This document shows positions 26,225 through 38,200 of a DNA stretch of 64,000 nt, in pieces; the stretch's first letter is position 1; each line of letters starts with the position of its first letter. A model generated the notes under the pieces. It was given only the letters and a program-made list of their open reading frames with translations. It ran no database searches and had not been told where the DNA came from. The translations under genes and the position numbers were made by a program. This stretch comes from Glandiceps talaboti (Eukaryota; Hemichordata; Enteropneusta; Spengelidae). The DNA is taken from NCBI RefSeq assembly GCF_964340395.1, contig NC_135551.1, positions 27,199,380-27,263,379 on the forward strand, written 5' to 3'.

Positions 26225-29197
26225 TAACACAAGACAATTTCACTGAAATGTGAGCTTTATGAGTAATGCAGTGTTTCTGTTGAGTCTTGACAATCTGTAA
26301 AGATACATACTTTCTAGTTCACTTGCTTCAAAACATAACCTGTCTGAAAGATATCTGTGTATGCAATGAAATTCACAGTGCCATTGTATTAAGATATGCA
26401 AATATGAAGGTGACAGGGAAGGAAGAGATTTGAAATTAAAATTTGCATTCTGTGTTGAGGAAATAACGATGAATATTATACTTCACTGGGAATATGTATT
26501 GAAACCAAAAACTTTGTCAGTTTACTATTATTATATAAATATCAAGTCATATTTTTAGAGACTAAGTAAATCCCACCGTCCCAAGCCTTATTAGTCTTTA
26601 CCAATTACACACCAGTACTCCACAGAGGAAAGGTATTGCCATAGCAATATGCAAAGTAAATCTGCCTGTTGCTAAGTTACCACTGAATTTGGAACACATC
26701 CAAAGATTTTAACATTTGAAATGAAATTGCTACATTCATGTGTCGTTGCTTGCATTTAAAAGAAAATTGCTGATGAAAATCTTGTTCACTTCATGGATGC
26801 TGTCGCGTGTCTTAAAAAATGAATGCCTTCAAGTAATGTTTTTGCCGTTGAGCGTAGTGAATTAGATTTAATTTTTGACAACCACTTCTTGGTGTACAAC
26901 TATAATTCCCCTTTTCAAAAACATTGAAAGCATAAGGCAAAAATGAAAAAGAATGTTCAAATTGATTTCTTTTGAGTGTGACAGATCTTACAGAGTCTTT
27001 GAATTTCTAACACTGCACACACAATATCCAGGTAAATGGCCAACAATAGACTTGATTGCTCTGTGCAACCCTCTAGTATGCTATGGAATTGGTGTGAATT
27101 AATACCATTGGTCTAATTTACTGTTTTTACTCTAAGTTTTACAGAGCAAAATATGAACAAGGCAGAATGTATTTTAGTCACTTAGTACACATATAGTGTA
27201 TTGCTATGCATCATGGCGTTAGCAGGTGTCATTTTTTTATACTAATTGTACCATCAAAATAGGGGTATAAAAATTTGCAAGTTATACCAAAGTTTAGTTT
27301 ATAGTAAGCAGGTAAACTGTGTACACATATCAATATAGCAAACAAACTAATGGCCTTTGTAGGTGAATTATTTTTAGAGGTATGACTTTTAAAAATGAAC
27401 CAGTCAAAAATTTACAGTGTTAGTATTTTATGAGATTTTCTGGTATGGAATGGATTTGGCAAATTTTTATAAAGAATGACCAATCATGTGATATTTTCAG
27501 TGTACCCCCTAAGTTTATTCAAAATATCTCTTAGCTACTGTGTTTTATTGTGGTGCTTAGAAATATAACTATTGCTGTAACTTCATTAAATAGTTGCTTA
27601 TAAACTGAAGAGAGATATCTGCAGGCATCAAAAAAACTAATTGGTGTCTATAATTTGTGACAAAGCACGTTTATAGAATGAAATATTAAAAATATTCATA
27701 TTGGTATGCACTGTGTTAGTTTGTTTTCTGTTTCCATTTTTGTTTTCAAATCCAAAAAATTTTTAAGAGGAAACTGGAATCCCAGTTATTTTAACTAAGC
27801 AGTATCATTGATATCTCTCTATTTATGACCCCAAAAAAAAAGATAAAGATGTACACTGAGAGATGAGTAAGCAGTAGTTTTTAGAAACAAGAAAAAAAAT
27901 CACAAGTGTTACAGGGGTGTGTACTATTGATGTAACAGCCACAGTCGTTGGTAAATGTTTTATAAAGCCAAACTTGACTGATTTTTTTTATTGAGAACAA
28001 ATATTTGTTGACAAATTTTAATCAGAAGTTGTAAAAGCAAAGCATATGGAAAATAAACTTGACCTGTATTTTAGTAAATTCATGGAAAAAAGTATTGAGA
28101 ACAAAAAAAATGAAAACTACAGAAGAAGTGTATGTAAATATGTATAGAAGTGAAGAGAGAGAAAGGGAGCAGATATTGTAAATTGTATATAGAGTGGATT
28201 AACTTTGGGTAAAAAAAAACAAAACAGGTTAGAATGTGTTTATCTTTTCTGGCAAATTCTCGTTGTATTGGAATTTTTTATCAAGTTTGGAAATAATGTT
28301 ATTATTAGTGCCTCATAGGATGTCCGTCATATTTCGGAAGAAGAGTGGCTAAGATAGTATATGTATTTATCTCTTTATACTAATATCTTGATTAATCACG
28401 TTTTTTGGTATCCAGTTAGAAACACAGTGCCTAGTCAGTGGGAATTTGGAAAGGTTATAATCTATGTATCCTGCAGTATTCAAAGATGGTTTTTCTGTAA
28501 AAGTTTTTGAAAGTTATATGCATTCCTTGTATATGTAGACTTTTAACTGTAGAGGATTTAGTTTTTGAAAAACAGCCAATGTGTATGTTTTAGAGTGCCA
28601 ATGACCATCGTAGACAAATGCACCGATTGAAGACAATGATCAAAACTTGTACAAATGAAAGTAGTTTATAGATGTGTATTTTTGCAATGTATTGCAACGT
28701 AGAAAAAAAACCTGCAGGGTAGGTTTGTGGCTTATGGGTTTTAAAAATATGTATGTATACTACAAATGGGATTTTGATAATGTATGTGAAGCATTAGTAG
28801 ATATATTAATCTAACAAATAATGTGAAAAAAAAAACATTTATTTGTCTACATGACAAGCCAAAAACAAAGATAGCAAGTTTGGTGAGGGCACTATTTATA
28901 ATCAGAGATTTTTTGTAAATGATGTATTTCTTGTTTGGATTTTATTTCACTCTCTGTTGAGGTCGTTATTTGTGTATTTTGGATATCACTGCCATGCCAA
29001 GCTTTTTCAGACAAAGACTAAAGTCCATATTATTAAAGAGTTTTGTGAAAATGTTGAATTGTTACCCAGTGCTGGAAATAAAGCAAAAGTAATATTGCCG
29101 ATGGTTTCTACATATCTCGTTGACACTAAGTTATAGATCTATTTTTTGCTGCATTTTTTTTTTGATGTTTTAATTGCATTGGTACATATCAGACAGA

Positions 29198-29203
29198 AAT
29201 AAA
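29198..29203 (+). terminator. Candidate poly(A) signal AATAAA for the NHS-like gene
   Basis: AATAAA is followed 10-40 bases later by a G/T-rich element, the usual layout of a cleavage site. It marks the last good signal before the intergenic region. Confidence 0.45.
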
Positions 29204-29220
29204 ATCAGTGTTATACAAAC

Positions 29221-31579
29221 GTTGTGTGTTTTACTTGTCTTTGTTTTGCTGGAAAAGTTTGACATCAGGAACAAGTATCGTACAAAAGACTTGACATGTT
29301 CATTATTCAACTGCACAATAGTTAGCAGGTCTACAGCATTGCTTTGTGATTCTGATAGCTCTCATAACTCAAGAGTTTGTATAGGAATCATATATGAGGT
29401 GGGTATTGTGATTTTAAAGTATTGTACATGGCACCTTATAGGAAAAAGACATTTTTATAGAGCAAAAAAAAGTAAACAAAAACAATTTTTTGTAAAGAAA
29501 GAATGCAAACAATAAACAAAAACAACTATTTGTAAACAAATATGGCCAATTTGAAGCCCCTGTGGGGATTGGTTACATAGATCAGGCTGATTATTCAAAT
29601 GAAGTCATTATGTTAATGAACACATGTAACTGCAATGAACACAGTATGCAACACATGAAGTGTGATGATTTATATGTAATTTACATATAATTATGTAAAT
29701 TTAAGCATACCAGTATTCTGATAACAGCCTTTTTTTTGGGGGGGGGGTGTCTAATGTATCCAGTTTGAATGGATACAATAACAGCTATCGGAATCACATA
29801 TCGGTGCCATAGACAGGCTATGTATATAAACAAAGACTCCATTGTATTGTCAATCTTGCATCCTAACCGCCACATGTAGTGAGCTTTACTTTCGTAGGAT
29901 TTGTGGATTTGAATTTTATTTGCATAGCTAATGCGATATTTTGAGGTTGCCCCTTAACAGGATTCTGTCTCCACTCCTTTAGAATATAAATGAAAGAATA
30001 AACAAGGGTACATTATACCTCTGTGTGGATGGTAGTGTGCACAGCTAGGCATGTTTTGAAATGGATCACAGTCTGGTGAAGTGTTTCTAGAACTTTATAC
30101 CCCATAGAATTGCACACACACTGGTCATTGAATTCCAATGTGGTGTTGTAATCTACAAAAGAATTAGTTGTTGACAAGTAATGTTGGCAGTTCTCCTAAT
30201 TGTAATGCATATTGTGTTCTTGTCAGTCCAATTAAAGACACAATATGGACGAAACTGGCTCTATTTTTATCTTTATGTTGCCTGTCTTTACTGAAATATA
30301 GGATGCTAACTGTTTTCAAACTCATGCACAGTCTATCATATATTTTATGATTCATATATCATATTTGAAATTACAATTTTATTACCCAAACTAGTCTGAA
30401 AGATATTTGTTATGATGTCCTATAGACCAATGACAGTAGAATGATACAATGTATGTATTCTACAGTCCAACAAAAATTATGCTTCAGTTACAGACTGCCA
30501 CTGTAATCTCCTGTTACATTGTATACGGTAATGGACAAGAGAGTTAGATAGTTCTGAGAAAGAAAAGCTGGTAATAAGTGTATTAATCAAATTAAAAAAA
30601 TCATGTATTTGTATCGAACATACCACATGTTTGCTAAATTTTATAATATTATGAAACCATTCATTTGATTAATTCCTGCTTTATATAAAGACAATTAGGA
30701 ATTTGACCAATCAAAAGTACCCTATTAATAAGACTAACATGGTATTTCATTCCTGTTTTTTCTTGCCCATCAATGTAAATTATTGAAAATGAGTATTACC
30801 CTTGCGTTCTATGTATCTTTCCTGTGAGAGAAAACATTAAAAAATTCCACACAAGCCAATCAGATGACCCCCAGTTTAGGGTAACTTCTGTGTGTAGGCA
30901 TTACAAGCTTATGTGTCCAGATCTGTGTAACAGTTTTTCAGAGGATTATTTCTGCATGTTTTGAATTTTAGGTTTGTAGTCATATTTCATGGCTGGTGAA
31001 GCTTGTCCTCTCCAAAAGCTCTCTAGGCACTGTTCAAAACAGTGAATCAATGGTACTGTGGCAAATTGTTCAAAGTGTATACTATACTACATGGTTGGTA
31101 AATGTATATTTTCTTATGCCCAAGTATCAATGTTGTTTTAATAGCTTGAATGAGCAGTTCAACTTTCACAAATTTCAACCAAAATACTTTATCATAGGAA
31201 GTGAGAGTGACTGGCCTGTATATGGTGAAAACCGTGTTTACCACTAAAACCACTTCTCACCTAGATACATAACTAAATTTTCATATCCAGTGAACCGTAC
31301 CAGTACTTTGCTGTGTCAGACCATTGCAGTATCTACAAGGGCATATTAAAAATGGATTGTCTCTCAACATGCCAGCTTAGTTATCGCTTTGGTGACACAT
31401 GATCATTAATAATGTTTATTGCTATCTGTACCTATTTTAAGTAACTGATGTCGACTTGAGTGCCACAAGACTGTACTTATCAAGATGTAACATCCAATAC
31501 CAATTTATTTTGACCATTTATAATTAGCAATAATGGTTAAAATTTCAACAATAAGAAAAAAGTCCAGAAGGCAACAAAC

Positions 31580-31618
<39 letters not shown>

Positions 31619-32265
31619 CATGAGGAATGTTTGTTACGCTCTATTTAGTTGCTCAAGGGTGAAGAAATGTCTGTTTTGTTTTTCCGCCAATAACTGCGAG
31701 CATTCTGCGTTTCATCGGTTGGTTAAACACATTGTATTGTGGGTCGTTTGTGTTTGTGAGCAAGACGGGACTGAATTACAATTTATAGACAAAAGTGGAC
31801 ATACTCTTATTCTAAAGAGCGCCCTATGAGAATTCATTCGACAGTCCGTATCATGTATGTGTATCATGTAATAGGACGAACATCTTTTGAGCAAGAACAC
31901 TCAGTCTGCTAATATCGAATATTCATGATTACAACATCGTCAAATTTGTCAAAGTTAATCAAAAATTAAAAGTTGGAAAACGTAATATGCATGATAACAT
32001 AATGTTGAAAACTATACATATTGACCTAAAGTATTCCTTTTAAACAAACATATCTCAGTCTTTGGAGAGTTAATAACATGTCTTAGAATAGACCCTACAT
32101 GTACATGTACTTGCATGGGCCTAGGGATTACGGCATTTGTATCCGATCCCATATCCATGCGGTCGATATAAAGCGCAACATTGGAAAACAAAAGTCCCAG
32201 ATATGAAATTGATGTCTGTATGGTGGCGCTATGTTTTTCTCACAACGAGGCTGAAAATTTTCAAC
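29221..32265. other. Intergenic region and EIF2S3 promoter/5'UTR
   Basis: No gene is supported. An AT dinucleotide run (about 31581-31614) and a G run (about 29741-29748) are present. From about 32110 the sequence becomes richer in G+C and CpG up to the EIF2S3 start codon, which fits a TATA-less housekeeping promoter. An ATTGG (inverted CCAAT) lies near 32178-32182. The exact transcription start is not determined. Confidence 0.5.
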
Positions 32266-35200
32266 ATGGCGGGCGAAAGCGTGACTATGGGTCAGCCACA
32301 TCTGGCGAAACAAGACCTGTCTACCTTAGTAAGTATTGACCACATTCACTTCAAAATATATCAGTTGAAACGGCAAGGGTATAGATTGGCGATGGAGTGT
32401 CAGAGTTGAGTGTAAATTATTGCTGAATTTGGGTTTTACAGCATTTATTCTTGAACTAGAAATACCGTATGGCTGATGCAACGTGTGTGGGTAGGGTTAA
32501 CCTTGCTTATGGTTACATTGTATATCGAAACACATGTTATATGTACGTCAGTGATTTCTTTTGAAGAAGTTCAAGTTTTTGGAGAGCGCTATATTACAAA
32601 CAACCTAATTAGAAGTTACCAAAGTCATTTTCTTCTAAACTCAGAGCAACCAATAATCATAATTTATTTTGAAATTGTCCAAGTTCAACTTGGATAAATT
32701 ACATCTGCCAATATAACATAGATAGTGAAATAGCGAGGAAGTTTAAAAATATTCTCCAACGTGGTTTCAAATATCATAAATATGGAGAAATATATTTTAA
32801 TGTAGCTTTCACTTCCAATAGGAAGTTATCATTACATCTCATTTCATCACTTTTGATTAAAATAATTGTATGAAGCTTTCAGGTAATATATTAGGTTTGA
32901 TTATGTTGATAAATTCAATTATAATATATATGTGTAAATCTTAATTTCCAGCATTTGTAGTAAAAATGAAATAAATTATAGTGAAAAATGATTTAGTATA
33001 TTTGAATTTAAAGAATGGTGTAGTATTGTTATACTGTTTTGTGATTTCTTTCATAGGGTCAGAGTTGACAGTACTGTCATTGAATTTGACAGATCAATAA
33101 TTATGAATATTGGCAAAGTTTATTGTTGCTGTCAATGAAAAGTGATAGATCTACATACATATTAGAAAGAAAATGACACTAAAAACTCTACAAATGCAAA
33201 AGCGTGAACCAGTTACTCAGTGTGAACTGCCTTCTTTGTATGTTTTGTCTCATTTGGATTTGAACACTACAGTACAGCTGACAACACTGTACTGTCAAGA
33301 TGAGGATGGTGCAATAGTTCGTCAGTCTATGCAAGTCTTACAAAAGTTGTTTTATTGCCATACTATACACAATGATGTCTCTGTGCTCACGTTCTTTGGC
33401 AGAGTTTATTAGATTGTACATGTTGTTTGTAGGCTGAGACTGTAATTGTATCAGGTAGCCTGGGTAGATTGTAACCACAAATCTAATTTATTGTTTTTTT
33501 GTGTGTGTATGTTATCAAAACCTAAGCACTGTATATATACATACATGCCCATGTAATGTAATGTTAAAAGGATTTCATTTTGACACAAAGACACAAAAAT
33601 CATGGCGTGTTTTGTACCCACAACAATCAAAAGAATGAATACAGTCTAAGTTAGATACTGAGATACAGATTATGCACATAAAAAACTTAAATGTCACGTA
33701 AAGAAAAAACTAGAAAGATTTTGTAGCATTTCATTCACATTGAATATGCCAATTCCTACTTTTGACTCAAATTTTGTTCAAAGTCACTTATGATTCAGAT
33801 GCTGTATATAATATATACCTGAATTTAAAACATTACCTGATACATAAGTTGTTATGCTCAAGTCAAAAAGGGATTATTGCTCTAAATTGCAACACAATGA
33901 AATTCATGAGGTCATTGCACTTCAGTATGAATGTATATATACTATACATCATATCATAGTTGATCAGTGAAATTATTATTTAATCTTCTTTCTCCCAAGG
34001 TGATATTTATACACAAGTAATTACTAGTAGATTTAAATTCTTCTAGTTTGTGTTAAATGTTTGCTTCTTCATCTCCTTAGGATATCACAAAACTAGATCC
34101 ATTATCCCCAGAAGTGATTAGTCGACAAGCTACTATCAATATTGGTAAGTATGATAATTGACGTACATTTGTCCCCTGACCAGAAAAAAGTCTGTAACAC
34201 CAACTTGTGTTTATTTGATGTGAGTAGTTGTCTACATAACTGACCAATTGGTTATGCTATATGTTTTCTGACCAGATTTCTGACCAGTTTACTACCGTAT
34301 ATTCTTTTTTGGTAGCCAGACCTCTGTCTGTACTAATATTCTGTATTGTTTGTGGATAGGTACTATTGGTCATGTGGCTCATGGTAAATCAACAGTGGTG
34401 AAAGCTATATCAGGAGTACAAACTGTACGATTTAAGAATGAACTTGAAAGAAATATTACAATTAAACTAGGATATGCTAATGCAAAGGTAAGTGGAGTAA
34501 AATTTTAACCAGTAAACAACATAATTTGATAAGCTTAGAGCTTTCAACTTCTAACTGTCAGTCTTGTTCACTCTATGAGTAAGTTTATGATCATGTAAGT
34601 CAATATAATTCTGTATAAGAAAAAATACAATATCCTCTACTCTACACGTACTGACAAATTTTAAGACTAAAATGTTGTGTCCAATTGAAGCACATATAGA
34701 AAATAGTTGCATGTGAATGTCAAAACCACAATAGGGAACTTGCAATCCAGACTGAGCATGCTCAGACGCAAAGGACTATGGGATTATCAGTGGTTATCGT
34801 AATACCTAATCTGGAGCTACCAATAAAATAAACCTCCCACAATGGTCAGGGTAGTTATGAATTGATCATTTGTGGTTGCAAAGAATGTAACGGTATTGTT
34901 TACAATACCAATTCTGTAGTATTTATTATCACATTTCCCATGATGCAACATTCAACATGGCGGATTTGCAAGTTCCCTATTCTGATCCTACTTCAAACAC
35001 AACAGATGTCAATCTTACTTGTTAAAATGATGTCAAATTTACATTTCATGAGTTAGTTCTCTTTAGCAAATCTTTGCTTTGTTACTCTCTTCCCGTACAA
35101 GTAACTGTCTGTACGTTATTCCCATACAGGTTTATAAATGTGACAATGATTCATGTCCTAGACCTGGCTGCTACAGATCAGCTGGTAGTAGTAAGGATGA

Positions 35201-38200
35201 TGTCTTTCCATGTGACAGAGTGGGATGTTCAGGCAGATTTAGAGTTTTGAGGTAATGTATCAAATTTGACCGCATACTAAACTTGAGTTAGTTGTATTCA
35301 TGCAAGAATGGAATCTTATTAGAATCTAGGTTTATAGTTTCAAATTATAATTTCCACTTGCAGTCAAAAAGAAATTTGTTTGAAGTGAATTCCAAATTTT
35401 TGCTGGTATTGCATCAGCATTGTTTACATCGCTATTCATAGTTTATTGTAATTTTGTGTATTTATTTATGGGTTTGCTATAAATGAAAGAAACTCACCAT
35501 AAAGTAATGTGAATTTGTTATAAATCATGAGGAAAGTAAAGTGACGTGTAGGAATTGAACCCACGTCCCCATAACACTAGTCCGAGTGCTCTAACCAGGT
35601 GAGTTAACATGCCAGCTGGTACGTAACTGGTCACTTTTCTTTCCTCATTTATAACAAATTTGTACTTATTTAATTATTTATTTAAACTTTATTTAAAGAT
35701 GGTTAAAAATCATACAAATAACCTGGTTAGCTAAAAGCTAGTTTTCCCCAGGGCCCTCCAAAGAATTTGAGAATTTGGCCAGTCAGAAGAAAATGGTTAC
35801 AATAGATATCCAACCAGCAATATATAGATTTATATAATATAAGATAAAGTCCTCTAAGCTTTCAACCATCACATTGCTGTGGTTCAAAAAGCATAATATA
35901 GTAGTAAAGTAAAACCCCTGTGAATGACTCAGATATGTAAGTGTCTGTTGTATTTTTATACAGTTCTATCCTGACACATTCGCCAACAACTTGACCACTC
36001 CACAGACTTTGAGTGGGTATCTCCGCTGATATACAAACATGAATGTACTCGACACTGAGTCAACCAGATTACATGTATAATATTATACAGTTGTACCGTG
36101 TTGAGTGTATTTCCCAAACCATAGTAAATGGTAACAGTTACACTATTTGTTATTTACTATACCAATGTTCAACTAAAACATATAAAAGCACATATTTTAG
36201 GTGTAATATTTGTCTTTTTCTGTTCCTGTAGGCATGTATCTTTTGTAGATTGTCCTGGGCATGATATTTTAATGGCTACCATGTTAAACGGTGCTGCTGT
36301 CATGGACGCTGCATTGCTACTCATAGGTAAGTACATGTATAGAATTCGGATTTTTGGTGAATGAATACAGTCTTCGCTAAAGATGTTTTCCAAATCAAAC
36401 TATTACAGTTAACCAAAACTTATTTTTCTGCCTGTTTATCTGAGGATTAAGGTTTACAACTCACAAAATATTGGAAGACTATATTTTATTGCACTTTTGG
36501 TTGCCGAAATTAACTTTTGTTGAGAAGTCTACACAATGAATTAAACTATACGAACACATGTCACAGAATGTGATATTTGAAAAAAGTCACCCCTGACACA
36601 CACTCCTGTAGTTACGGCAGTCTCCTCTAGGGATTTTATTGAAGTAAATATTTATTTATTACTATCAGTAAGCATGTATGCATATTTACAATGTGTTTCT
36701 CATTGTCTTCCAGCTGGTAATGAATCCTGTCCACAGCCACAGACCTCAGAGCACTTAGCTGCCATTGAAATTATGAAATTAAAACACATATTAATCCTTC
36801 AAAATAAAATAGATTTAGTAAAAGAAACCCAAGCAAAAGAACAATTTGAACAGATTCAGAGGTTTGTACAGGGTAAGTGTAACTTTCAGAGGTTTGTACA
36901 GGGCAATTGTAACTTTGAACAGACTAGGGGGTTAGTACAGGGTAAGTGTTAGACTCTCTCACAGTCCTCGGAACTTCGCTTTACTAAAATCGACGCTAAA
37001 TGAATTATTTTGTATGTACCGATACCATCTACATAACGTACGCCATCGTACTCGAACAACCTTGTACTGTGCGCCCTCATCGACCACATAGAGATATATG
37101 TTCGTTGACGTGTGACTACGACGCTCCGTATTTTCGCGAAGTCCGGGCTTCGCGATAACACGGAGCGTCGCAGTCACATGTCAACGAATGGTTATCTCTA
37201 TCATGGTCGATGAGGGCGCACAGTACAAGGATATTCGAGTATGGTTAATTAGCTGGCATCGGTACATACAAAATAATTCGTTTAGCTTTAATTTTAGTAA
37301 AGCGAAGCTCCGAGGGCTGTAAGAGAGTCTAGGTAAGTGTAAGTTGATATGCTCGTCATTTTTATCCACCACATGTCACATCATCTACAGTTCTTGTCAT
37401 CTTCTACTTCATATAAATTATGACATTGAGGTATTGGCTTCCATCTTTGATCTGAACAAATGACAATTTGAAATTTTCTTTTTCAATCATGTACACTGAG
37501 AAGTCATTCGCCAACAGTGTGTTTCACGAACTTTTACTAGCAGGATTCAAACTAATTGTACAGCATCCAAACTAAATGTACAGCATCCAAACTTATTGTA
37601 CCAAATCATTGGGTATTTGTTTCATCCAACAACTAATGTAATATTGTCTTACAGGTACAATAGCAGAAGGTGCACCAGTGATTCCTATATCTGCACAGCT
37701 TAAATATAATATTGAAGTTATCTGTGAATACATTGTTAAGAAGATACCTAAACCAATACGAGACTTTTCATCAGACCCCAGACTTATTGGTAAGTTACCA
37801 TTTGACTCTAGACTTATTGGTAAGTTATTATTTGACCCCAGACTTACTGGTAAGTGATCATGTGATCCCAGACTTATCGGTTAGTGATCATGTGACCTCA
37901 GATTTATTGATAAGTTATCATTTGACCCCCAGACATATTGTTAAGTTATTGTTCAATTCAGGTCATATGTAATCCAAAGTTATATCACCAGCTTATGTTT
38001 CTTGTGTTCTATTGACAGGATTTTTTAAATTGTGTGTTAGCTTGGTCTTCTAATAGGCAGCAATACTTATATCTTTTGGTTGTGAAATCAGAACTGAACA
38101 GTGTTCATATTCACCCTGGAATTTTTCATAGGAGAGCTTTGAGACCAGTAACACTGTCTGTTAGTTGGTGGATAACTGGGGGTTTGTTGACTGTTGTGAT

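Larger units (their letters stand above)
23991..29220 (+). other. Probable long 3'UTR of the NHS-like gene
   Basis: There is no coding potential between the stop codon and about 29.2 kb, and open frames are very short from about 24.8 kb on. AATAAA at 29198-29203 is followed by a GT-rich stretch (GTTGTGTGTTTTACTTGTC), a good poly(A) site. An earlier AATAAA lies near 29078. A TTAA-flanked MITE (25728-26224) and a GTT/TTG run near 24557-24606 are inside. Whether transcription really reaches 29.2 kb is inference. Confidence 0.5.

Noticed and set aside
35540-35635. Functional tRNA gene on the minus strand
   Set aside because: The A- and B-box-like parts are present but the anticodon stem does not pair and no clear anticodon can be placed.
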